A DNA stretch of 7,184 nucleotides, from assembly GCA_003233545.1 (NCBI GenBank), contig QILZ01000227.1, forward strand, positions 1 through 7,184, in the 5' to 3' direction. Shown piece by piece: positions 1 to 5,811 of the stretch. Position 1 is the stretch's first letter, and the number at the start of each line of letters is the position of its first letter. Below the pieces are notes generated by a model that saw only the letters and a list, made by a program, of their open reading frames with translations, had not been told where the DNA came from and did no database searches. A program made the position numbers and the translations under genes. This DNA is from Spirochaetales bacterium. GTDB taxonomy: Bacteria; Spirochaetota; Spirochaetia; SZUA-6.

Positions 1-158
1 TCCTGATGTGTAAGCTGGGTAATCAACATCTTCAGAAAATCATTTTTATCCAATGTTGTTTTAATACTTTTCCCATTATTTACACGTTTATTAAGAGTAT
101 TCACCTTCTGCTTTAAATTTGCAAGTTCTGCAGGTGATAATACTGTTGTTAAATCCAT
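1..158 (-). CDS. flgD: Flagellar hook-capping/assembly protein FlgD (N-terminal fragment, 3' end outside window)
   Basis: FlgD caps the growing hook and is needed for polymerisation of the hook protein FlgE, usually encoded next in the operon. Only the first 52 complete codons are in the window. Reading back from the ATG at 158-156 gives a protein beginning MDLTTVLSPAEL. A hydrophilic linker follows, then LDKNDFLKMLITQLTHQ (residues 36-52), which is the FlgD signature (L-D/G-x-x-D-F-L-x-L-L-x-x-Q-L-x-x-Q-D-P). The next codon starts GA, fitting the expected Asp. This N-terminal part carries the secretion signal and hook-binding segment in known FlgD; the Ig-like and Tudor-like domains would lie beyond position 1. 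GGAGG lies 4 bases upstream of the ATG, in the 12-base gap after fliK. The fliK-flgD order is standard, so identity is strong despite the short fragment. Confidence 0.93.
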   Translation of the reverse strand, partial: MDLTTVLSPAELANLKQKVNTLNKRVNNGKSIKTTLDKNDFLKMLITQLTHQ

Positions 159-162
159 GGTT

Positions 163-167
163 CCTCC
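163..167 (-). promoter_or_regulatory. Shine-Dalgarno site of flgD
   Basis: GGAGG lies in the 12-base fliK-flgD gap, followed by AACC and the flgD ATG at 158-156. The 4-base spacing is slightly short but usable, and no other start fits the conserved N-terminus. Confidence 0.72.
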
Positions 168-170
168 ATT

Positions 171-1343
171 CTATACAACAAGATTTACTACCAGATCCTC
201 TGCACCTAACTGCGGCAGCAGAGTTATGCTGTTATCAAATTCCTCCAGAGCATCTGCAGTATTTTTATATTCATCATACCTTTTGGAATTCCCGTACTGC
301 TTCCGGCCGGCCAATCCGTTTCCCACGGAAACATCAAAACTTGAATTCTGGAAACCGTCACTATTAAGAGCTGTCTTTAAATCGGTAAGATGACTTTCTA
401 TTAACTGCTTCATACTATTATTTTCGACAACTATTTTGCCCGCTATATGATTCTCTGTAATATTCAATTTTATCTTTATATTTCCAAGGGATTCGGGCTT
501 TAAGATTAACCTTATCTCTCCGCTTCCGTTATCTTTTAGTATTATACTGCTTCGCTTAACAGAATAAGGTTTTAATATATCGCGAATTTTATCCAGGACA
601 GTCCGGAAACGGCCCTTTTCCGTATCATGATTTTTCACTTCGACTTCCGAAGTACTTATATTTGAAACACGAAATGCAGATACGTTCTTAAAAGCACCTG
701 TTTTATTCATGTTCGTACTGCTTGTATTCTTAGCAGCTGTCGTATTATCCTTTTTTGAGAGAACCGTTTTTTTTCCGCTTCTTAAATCCGTGACCTTCAG
801 TTTTTTAAGAGGCTCGACTGTATGTTTACGCATATCCGTTACCGGAGTATTAACAGCGTTATTTAAAACTCCGGTTTTCCCGGCTGCCTTGATACCGCCC
901 TTAACCTTCTTTGCAGTAATTATACTTTTAATAAGTTCTATCTGTTCATTCGTAAAATTAAGAAGAGCGTTACCGCTGCCCTTCTTAATTTCAGCCAAAA
1001 GTTTTTTTAACAGTGTTTCTTTATCATCATCCTTGATTTTATCGTTATTCCCAAGCATTTTAAGAAGCTGCTTAACAGCGGATACCACTTTAAGTTCCTT
1101 AGAAATATTTGTAGAATTATTTTTAAAAACCCGCCATGTATCTTTTTTGAGCATATCATCTATAAGAACGGAAATCTTTTTTTCGAGCATGGAAACCGCG
1201 TTTTCTTTTCCTTTAAGGGAGACCAGTCCCTTTTTGAGCATTTTCAGAAATTCACCTGCCGGCAGCTCTTTCTTTGATACCGTATTAACAGGTTTTACAG
1301 CTTTATTATCCATTTTGACACTCTCTGCCTGTAAAAAAGCCAA
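171..1343 (-). CDS. fliK: Flagellar hook-length control protein FliK
   Basis: FliK is secreted during hook growth, measures hook length, and switches the export gate to filament-type substrates by contacting FlhB. The 390 residues have a long, poorly conserved ruler region (about 1-255) and a C-terminal hook-length-control domain (about 260-345). That domain holds the hallmark LKPESLG (281-287), followed by alternating hydrophobic strands and the helix that ends in SHLTDLKTALNSDGF (317-331). The ruler is unusual: a hand count gives about 49 Lys but only 5 Pro and 3 Gln in the first 270 residues, whereas many FliK rulers are Pro/Gln-rich. A tail of about 45 residues is acidic to hydrophobic and ends in LVV. 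The start is TTG at 1343-1341, 6 bases after AGGAG. An internal ATG at codon 11 has a weaker site. The gene lies between flbB (23 bases) and flgD (12 bases). Confidence 0.92.
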   Translation of the reverse strand: MAFLQAESVKMDNKAVKPVNTVSKKELPAGEFLKMLKKGLVSLKGKENAVSMLEKKISVLIDDMLKKDTWRVFKNNSTNISKELKVVSAVKQLLKMLGNNDKIKDDDKETLLKKLLAEIKKGSGNALLNFTNEQIELIKSIITAKKVKGGIKAAGKTGVLNNAVNTPVTDMRKHTVEPLKKLKVTDLRSGKKTVLSKKDNTTAAKNTSSTNMNKTGAFKNVSAFRVSNISTSEVEVKNHDTEKGRFRTVLDKIRDILKPYSVKRSSIILKDNGSGEIRLILKPESLGNIKIKLNITENHIAGKIVVENNSMKQLIESHLTDLKTALNSDGFQNSSFDVSVGNGLAGRKQYGNSKRYDEYKNTADALEEFDNSITLLPQLGAEDLVVNLVV

Positions 1344-1349
1344 ATATTA

Positions 1350-1354
1350 CTCCT
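1350..1354 (-). promoter_or_regulatory. Shine-Dalgarno site deciding the TTG start of fliK
   Basis: AGGAG with a 6-base AT-only spacer (TAATAT) precedes TTG at 1343-1341. The only nearby ATG in frame is codon 11, which has just a weak GAGAG upstream, so TTG is the better start. Confidence 0.77.
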
Positions 1355-1366
1355 TTATCCCTTCCG

Positions 1367-1990
1367 TTAACTCTTCGGCATCCTGGCCATTTTTCGTTCA
1401 AGTTCAGCAGCACGTTCGGGAGGCATAAGAGAAAGCCAATAGGCGACTAATGAAGTCTGCCCGGCCTTTACCGCCTCTTCCTCTGTGATCCTGAATGTAT
1501 CTATAATATCCTGATCATTCATCTTTAAAAGTATAGCCACTGCCTTTTCCGGAGGCATTCCCACCAGGTATTTTGAATTCTGCACCAGGTTCACTCTTCT
1601 ATTCTCGAATGCTTTTACCCTTTCGTTAAACGATTTTTCCTTTTCCGCAACAGCTTTTTCTTCTTCCGCCACTTTTTCCATCTTCTGACCCAACTCATCT
1701 TCACTTTTTTTTAAATCCGCAGCACGTTTATCAAGCTTTTCCGCTTTTATGATCAGAGCCTCTTCTTTCTTTTTAATTCTTACCCTCTCCAGCAGAAGAG
1801 GATCATCTATTGCTTTTACAGGTGTCCGTTTGTGAAGGCCGACAGCTTCGAAAACGGGAGAAAGAGTCTCCTTGACGTCGATTATTCCAAGATAATCGAA
1901 CCAGATAAGTCCTCCCAATACCAGAACAATAACCAAAAGAAACAGAATAAAAACCCGTGCTCCGGCCCCTATACCTCCATAGTAAGCCAA
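1367..1990 (-). CDS. flbB: FlbB, spirochaetal periplasmic flagellar collar protein
   Basis: The 207-residue protein has a short N-terminus, one strongly hydrophobic membrane helix at about 12-31, a charged coiled coil at about 65-130, and a C-terminal MgtE-N-like (FliG-related fold) domain at about 140-207. That domain contains two MPPE motifs (145-148 and 189-192), each followed by a short helix. There is no signal-peptidase site, so the helix is probably an uncleaved anchor with the rest in the periplasm. The position between fliJ and fliK is the known place of flbB in spirochaetes. In Borrelia FlbB is reported as a base component of the periplasmic collar that recruits other collar proteins and supports stator assembly; that role is transferred here by architecture and context. 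The start is TTG at 1990-1988 with AGGAGGG overlapping the fliJ stop. It is sometimes annotated only as a MotE/MgtE-N domain protein. Confidence 0.87.
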   Translation of the reverse strand: MAYYGGIGAGARVFILFLLVIVLVLGGLIWFDYLGIIDVKETLSPVFEAVGLHKRTPVKAIDDPLLLERVRIKKKEEALIIKAEKLDKRAADLKKSEDELGQKMEKVAEEEKAVAEKEKSFNERVKAFENRRVNLVQNSKYLVGMPPEKAVAILLKMNDQDIIDTFRITEEEAVKAGQTSLVAYWLSLMPPERAAELERKMARMPKS

Positions 1991-1994
1991 AAGA

Positions 1995-2001
1995 CCCTCC
2001 T
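1995..2001 (-). promoter_or_regulatory. Shine-Dalgarno site of flbB overlapping the fliJ stop codon
   Basis: AGGAGGG shares its first two bases with the TAG stop of fliJ (2002-2000). The TTG start of flbB is at 1990-1988, giving 6 bases from AGGAG. The stop/site overlap suggests reinitiation or coupling from fliJ to flbB. Confidence 0.78.
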
Positions 2002-2437
2002 AATTAAATTTATTTTTTTTAACATTAATATCATCCGTTATCTTTATTTCTTCCAACTTTGATTTTTTATAGTATTCGGCTCCACGCCTGTCTTTTAATT
2101 TTCCGATAACCTTCCTGTCTCTTGAAACCTCGATATATTTTTTTCGAATCTTTTCCAATTCGATTCTTCTTTTAATAAGTTCATCTTCCAATTCCGAAAG
2201 TCTCTGATTCAGCCTACCCGTATAGTGCTCCCTGTACCTTAATATTTCCATATCGATCATTCCTCTGCCGGCCTTAAGCTCCACCAGAACCCTTATTTTT
2301 TCCGATTCTGCCTTTATCATCTCTTTTTCCAGTCTTATACACATTCCGGTAATTTCCGCCAGTTTAATCTCCCATTCTTTCTCGGCATGTCTCCTTAAAA
2401 CAAGAAGTTTCTCAAGCCTGAACCTGAAGCGCCGCAA
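2000..2437 (-). CDS. fliJ: Flagellar export protein FliJ (ATPase central stalk/chaperone escort)
   Basis: FliJ inserts into the FliI hexameric ring like the gamma subunit of F1-ATPase, contacts FlhA, and promotes export. The sequence is a short, highly charged, almost wholly helical coiled coil of 145 residues, the usual FliJ size. It begins MRRFRFRLEKLLVLR, matching the family's typical F-x-F-x-LEKLL-x-L-R beginning. Three in-frame starts lie in a row: TTG at 2443, GTG at 2440 and TTG at 2437. AGGAG at 2449-2445 stands 1, 4 and 7 bases from them, so I chose the TTG at 2437; the others would add only one or two residues. The gene overlaps the end of fliI. The last 14 residues are Lys/Asn-rich and AT-rich in DNA, with no recognised motif. 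FliJ is poorly conserved in sequence, so identity rests on the N-terminal motif, coiled coil, length and position after fliI. Confidence 0.88.
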   Translation of the reverse strand: MRRFRFRLEKLLVLRRHAEKEWEIKLAEITGMCIRLEKEMIKAESEKIRVLVELKAGRGMIDMEILRYREHYTGRLNQRLSELEDELIKRRIELEKIRKKYIEVSRDRKVIGKLKDRRGAEYYKKSKLEEIKITDDINVKKNKFN

Positions 2438-3770
2438 CACCAATCTCCTCTTCCGGTATCTCGATTCCGGCTATTTCCCCGGCCTGTACAATCGCATCCC
2501 GCACTGTGGATTTTTCACCTACCCCCTGAATTAAAAATGCATTAATCTCCGGTAATTTGTCGATAGCCCGGTCGATTTCCTCATTGCTTCCCTTTGCATA
2601 AGCTCCCACATTTATCAGATCTTCCGCTTCCGAATACACGGCAAGCATTCTCTTTATAAAACCCGCCGCTTTTTTGGTTGCATCGCCCGTCACAGATACC
2701 GCTAATCTCGAAATCGATTTTAGTACATCGATTGCAGGGTAATGATTTTTTTCGGCAAGCTTTCTCTCCAGCACAATATGGCCGTCCAGTATCCCCCGTA
2801 CATTATCAGCTATCGGCTCATCCATATCATCGCCTTCAACGAGGATCGTATAAAAACCGGTAACAGTTCCGGTTTCCGAAGCTCCGCTCCTCTCCAATAA
2901 TTTCGGAAGCAAAGCGAAAACAGATGGAGTAAAGCCCCTTGTAGCCGGAGGTTCGCCGACAGCAAGGCCTATTTCTCTCTGAGCTCTTGCAAATCTTGTT
3001 ACGGAATCGAAGAGCAGCATAACATCGAGCCCCCTGTCACGGAAGTATTCCGCTACAGTAGTAGCAACATAGGCTCCCCTGATACGTGAAACAGGAGGCT
3101 TGTTGGAGGAAGCCACAATGATAACGGAACGTTTAAGCCCTTCTTCGCCAAGATCGTTTTCTATGAATTCCCTGACCTCTCTTCCTCTTTCACCGATCAG
3201 TGCAATCACATTAACTCTTGCCGAGGTATTCCTTGCTATCATACCGAGAAGTGTCGATTTCCCCACTCCGCTTCCGGAAAAAATACCCATTCTCTGTCCT
3301 TTTCCCACTGTTATAAGGGCATCTATCGCCCTTATGCCTGTCGATATTTTCTCTGTTATTCTCTTCCTCCGCAAAACATCCGGAGGGCTGCCGAAAACAG
3401 AGTACAACTCGGGAGAACCTATATCCCCTTTGCCGTCTATCGGTCTTCCCATGGCATCTAAAACCCTGCCTAAGAGTTTTTCCGAAACCGGTACACTGAG
3501 ATGTTCTCCCATGGCTATCACAATACATCCGACTTCTATCCCTTCCATTTCATCGTATGTCATAAGCTGTACCGTTTTACCCCTAAGACCGACAACCTCC
3601 GCCCAGACTATGCCTCTGCCCCTTGGTACAAGAATCTGACAGAGCTCTCCGACCACAGCATGAGGTCCTCTGCTCTCTATAAGAAGTCCTCGCACCATGG
3701 TAACGGTACCGGTATATTTAATCGGATCGACTCTTTCCAATTGAGATGAGTATTTATCGAATATTCCCAT
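2412..3770 (-). CDS. fliI: Flagellum-specific ATPase FliI
   Basis: FliI is the hexameric ATPase of the flagellar type III export apparatus. It hydrolyses ATP to help unfold and release export substrates and their chaperones. The 452 residues are a normal full length. Residues 1-95 form the beta-barrel domain. The core has Walker A GSGVGKS (166-172), the catalytic-Glu motif GERGREV (Glu194), Walker B DVMLLFD ending at Asp255, and ARAQREIGLAVGEPP (261-275), all typical of FliI/SctN and F1-beta relatives. The LLPKLLERSG stretch (287-296) and YAKGSNEEID (391-400) are further FliI landmarks. No key residue is missing. The ATG start has a strong GGAGGGG site ending 3 bases upstream. The 3' end overlaps the start of fliJ by 26-32 bases, fitting coupled synthesis of the ATPase and its central stalk. 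Confidence 0.98.
   Translation of the reverse strand: MGIFDKYSSQLERVDPIKYTGTVTMVRGLLIESRGPHAVVGELCQILVPRGRGIVWAEVVGLRGKTVQLMTYDEMEGIEVGCIVIAMGEHLSVPVSEKLLGRVLDAMGRPIDGKGDIGSPELYSVFGSPPDVLRRKRITEKISTGIRAIDALITVGKGQRMGIFSGSGVGKSTLLGMIARNTSARVNVIALIGERGREVREFIENDLGEEGLKRSVIIVASSNKPPVSRIRGAYVATTVAEYFRDRGLDVMLLFDSVTRFARAQREIGLAVGEPPATRGFTPSVFALLPKLLERSGASETGTVTGFYTILVEGDDMDEPIADNVRGILDGHIVLERKLAEKNHYPAIDVLKSISRLAVSVTGDATKKAAGFIKRMLAVYSEAEDLINVGAYAKGSNEEIDRAIDKLPEINAFLIQGVGEKSTVRDAIVQAGEIAGIEIPEEEIGVAALQVQA
2445..2450 (-). promoter_or_regulatory. Shine-Dalgarno site of fliJ within fliI
   Basis: GAGGAG within fliI coding sequence is followed by the run TTG GTG TTG in the fliJ frame. Spacing from AGGAG is 1, 4 and 7 bases to the three possible starts, favouring the third (TTG at 2437-2435). 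The site is fully inside fliI, so fliJ initiation probably depends on ribosomes translating the end of fliI. Confidence 0.72.
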
Positions 3771-3773
3771 TTT

Positions 3774-3780
3774 CCCCTCC
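3774..3780 (-). promoter_or_regulatory. Shine-Dalgarno site of fliI
   Basis: GGAGGGG is followed by AAA and the fliI ATG at 3770-3768. It lies in the 27-base fliH-fliI gap and fixes the start of the ATPase. Confidence 0.78.
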
Positions 3781-3797
3781 CACTCAAGCCAAAAAAA

Positions 3798-4706
3798 TCA
3801 ACCTTCTCCTTTTGCCTTAATAGGCATAAGCTCCAGTATTTTCTCTTCTATTTCATGAAGCTGCGAGGATATTCTCGCATCGATCTGCCCGAAATCCGTT
3901 TCTATAATACATCCGCCCCTGTCCACGGAGGAATCCTCTAAAACGGAAATCGATTTTACATTCTCCACCATGCCCATAAAATCCTTTATATGTTCGGAAG
4001 TAAGTTCCAGATCAGCTATATTTACCCTGATAACAACATCGCCCCTGCTCTTAAGCTTCCTCAGAGCCTGAACAACATTGTTTATAACAACATTTTTCTG
4101 ATTCTCGGAAATTACCTTGATTACCTTCTTTGCAATAAGCAGAACAAGATTAATAAGCTGTGTTTCCGATTCTTCTATTATTTCAGTTCGTTTCTCTATT
4201 GCTTTCGAAATAATAGCATGCAGCCTGTCGATAAGTCGTTTAACCTCTTCCCTGCCTTCCTGGTAACCCCTGTCATGACCCTCTTTATAACCCCGCTCAT
4301 ATGATTCTTTCTCTATCTGATCGACTTTACTGCGGATTTCATTTTCTATCTCTTCTGCCTTTTTTCCTGCTTCACTTATTATCTTTTTTGCTTCGTCTTC
4401 CGCTTCCTGCCGTATTTTTTGAGCCTGATTATTTTTTTTCTTGACCTCTTCGAATGCAACTCTCTCCGCATCTTTTATTATCTTATCAGCCTCTGCCTTT
4501 GCAGCATCTATTATCTCCTGTTTTTCTTTGCCCCAGTTTTTCCGGAATTCTTCGGCTTCACGCCTTAAGTCATCTGCGGAAGGACCGGTATACTCCTCCA
4601 TTACCTCTACCGCAGCCGGTTCTTCCGGTTTAATCTTAGGAGGTTCGATAAAAACCTTCCGTGTCCTGTACATTATTTCCCTTGGTTTAAAGACATTTTT
4701 TGCCAA
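3798..4706 (-). CDS. fliH: Flagellar export apparatus protein FliH (ATPase linker/regulator)
   Basis: FliH binds and regulates the FliI ATPase and links it to the C-ring; in spirochaetes cryo-tomography shows it as long spokes. The 302-residue protein is longer than the enteric form (about 230). Residues 1-20 are a short basic N-terminal segment. About 43-135 are a charged, Ala/Glu/Lys-rich helix resembling the b subunit of F-type ATP synthase. Glycines 139, 143, 147 and 151 form the GxxxG repeat typical of FliH. About 170-300 are the FliH/V-ATPase subunit E-like domain, with the conserved block GGCIIETDFGQIDARI (264-279). The start is TTG at 4706-4704, 8 bases after GGAGG. The next in-frame Met is residue 12 and would remove the conserved KNVFKP-like beginning. 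The gene starts 22 bases after fliG and ends 27 bases before fliI. Identity is secure from domain pattern and position. Confidence 0.94.
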   Translation of the reverse strand: MAKNVFKPREIMYRTRKVFIEPPKIKPEEPAAVEVMEEYTGPSADDLRREAEEFRKNWGKEKQEIIDAAKAEADKIIKDAERVAFEEVKKKNNQAQKIRQEAEDEAKKIISEAGKKAEEIENEIRSKVDQIEKESYERGYKEGHDRGYQEGREEVKRLIDRLHAIISKAIEKRTEIIEESETQLINLVLLIAKKVIKVISENQKNVVINNVVQALRKLKSRGDVVIRVNIADLELTSEHIKDFMGMVENVKSISVLEDSSVDRGGCIIETDFGQIDARISSQLHEIEEKILELMPIKAKGEG

Positions 4707-4714
4707 TTATCTTT

Positions 4715-4719
4715 CCTCC
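4715..4719 (-). promoter_or_regulatory. Shine-Dalgarno site deciding the TTG start of fliH
   Basis: GGAGG, with an 8-base spacer (AAAGATAA), precedes TTG at 4706-4704. No ATG in the fliH frame lies at a suitable distance; the first is codon 12. This supports the TTG start. Confidence 0.8.
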
Positions 4720-4728
4720 AGCCGTTGC

Positions 4729-5808
4729 CTATACAACCAGCTCATCCTCACCGGCACGGGCAACAACGATTTCACCCTGTTCTTCGAGTTTCCGGATAAT
4801 GGATACGATTTTCTGCTGTGATTCCTCGACATCCTTTAATCGGATGGGACCCATGTAGTCCATATCTTCCTTGAGTAATGTTGCCGCGCGTTTCGACATA
4901 TTCCTGAATATTTTATCCTGAACCTCCGAATCGACCGCCTTAAGCGCCTTTGCAAGTTCCGTTGTATCCACCTCTCTTAATACCTTCTGTATTGCCCTGT
5001 CATCGAGTAGTACTATATCCTCGAATACAAACATTCTCTTCTTTATTTCTTCGGCAAGTTCCGGATCATCCTCTTCGAGTGATTCTATAATTGTCTTTTC
5101 AGTCGACCTGTCCACCAGGTTCAGAATTTCAACGATACTCTCCACCCCTCCTGCTGCGGTATAATCTTCGGAAGAAAGTGTGGAAAGTTTTTTCTCCAAC
5201 ACACGCTCGACCTCACGCAGAACCTCCGGCGATGTTCTGTCCATCGTCGCAATTCGTTTCGCAACGTCGGACTGAACCTCATGAGGAAGGTTGGATAGAA
5301 TTATCGAGGCTTTCTGAGGTTCCAGGTATGCAAGAATAAGTGCTATTGTTTGAGGATGTTCCTGCTGAATAAAGTTTAAAAGATGCGCAGGGTCGGTTCT
5401 TCTTATAAAATCGAAGGGTCTTACCTGCAGAGAGCTTGTTAACCTGTTTATTATATCGACCGCTTTCTGTGTGCCGAGTGATTTCTCGAGTAATTCGCGC
5501 GCATAATCGATTCCGCCTGTAGAAATAAAATCCTGAGCCATCATGAGTTCCTGGAATTCTACAAGAACCTGATCGCGTTCATCCGGCTCTATGTTCTCCA
5601 GCCGCGCAATTTCGAATGTAAGCTGTTCGATTTCATCTTCCCTTAAGTTTTTAAATATTTCCGCAGATATTTCCGACCCGAGAGTAACAAGAAATACAGC
5701 GGCTTTCTGTCTTCCCGAAAGCTGTCTTCTGTGTGCACCGCCTGCCTGAACACCCTTTTTCCCGGCTGCCGGCTGGGTGGCCGTTGCGGTTTTTCCTCTC
5801 TTAGCCAT
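4729..5808 (-). CDS. fliG: Flagellar motor switch protein FliG (spirochaetal FliG2 type)
   Basis: FliG sits on the cytoplasmic face of the MS ring, binds FliF and FliM, and receives torque from the MotAB stators. The 359 residues contain an N-terminal FliF-binding domain (about 31-130), the middle armadillo domain with the EHPQ motif (150-153), the Gly-Gly hinge (220-221), the MFVF motif (259-262) and the C-terminal torque domain. By alignment from memory, the torque-helix charges of E. coli FliG (K264, R281, D288, D289, R297) correspond to K290, R307, E314, D315 and R323, so all charges are kept, with Glu for the first Asp. Spirochaetes usually carry two FliG copies. The one beside fliF, with this sequence, is the FliG2 type needed for motility. 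The first 30 residues are a basic Ala/Gly/Lys-rich tail. The ATG start follows GAGGAG, which is embedded in the last FliF codons, so translation is probably coupled to fliF. Confidence 0.97.
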   Translation of the reverse strand: MAKRGKTATATQPAAGKKGVQAGGAHRRQLSGRQKAAVFLVTLGSEISAEIFKNLREDEIEQLTFEIARLENIEPDERDQVLVEFQELMMAQDFISTGGIDYARELLEKSLGTQKAVDIINRLTSSLQVRPFDFIRRTDPAHLLNFIQQEHPQTIALILAYLEPQKASIILSNLPHEVQSDVAKRIATMDRTSPEVLREVERVLEKKLSTLSSEDYTAAGGVESIVEILNLVDRSTEKTIIESLEEDDPELAEEIKKRMFVFEDIVLLDDRAIQKVLREVDTTELAKALKAVDSEVQDKIFRNMSKRAATLLKEDMDYMGPIRLKDVEESQQKIVSIIRKLEEQGEIVVARAGEDELVV

Positions 5809-5811
5809 TCC

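Noticed and set aside
1344..1366. Gaps between genes searched for hairpin terminators or regulatory RNA
   Set aside because: The gaps are 3-27 bases, mostly filled by ribosome binding sites, with no hairpin followed by a T run on the coding strand.
709..1428. 239-codon open frame on the plus strand opposite fliK and the end of flbB, giving a very hydrophobic product
   Set aside because: It is antisense to well-supported fliK. The apparent membrane-protein character (Phe/Leu/Ser-rich) comes from reading Lys/Glu/Asn-rich codons backwards, and it has no family motif.
2003..2070. AT-rich end of fliJ considered as an internal promoter for flbB
   Set aside because: The best pair (TTGGAA, 17 bases, TGATAT) matches the -10 consensus at only three of six positions. 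The AT richness is explained by Lys/Asn codons.
3211..3528. 105-codon minus-strand frame inside fliI
   Set aside because: It is out of frame within the ATPase core and has no binding site or recognisable motif; chance overlap.
3100..3639. 179-codon open frame on the plus strand opposite fliI
   Set aside because: It lies wholly within the conserved ATPase core of fliI, shows no recognisable domain, and has low-complexity Ser/Pro/Leu composition typical of an antisense shadow.
171..4739. fliG and fliK both end in ...VV with GTTGTATAG and a nearby GGAGG
   Set aside because: The identity is about nine bases and does not extend further. It is most likely coincidence or a shared hydrophobic C-terminal preference, not a repeat.
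4441..4821. 126-codon plus-strand frame across the fliG-fliH junction
   Set aside because: It is antisense to two confident genes, and its Ser/Ala-rich sequence is the mirror of the FliH coiled coil. No promoter is visible for it.
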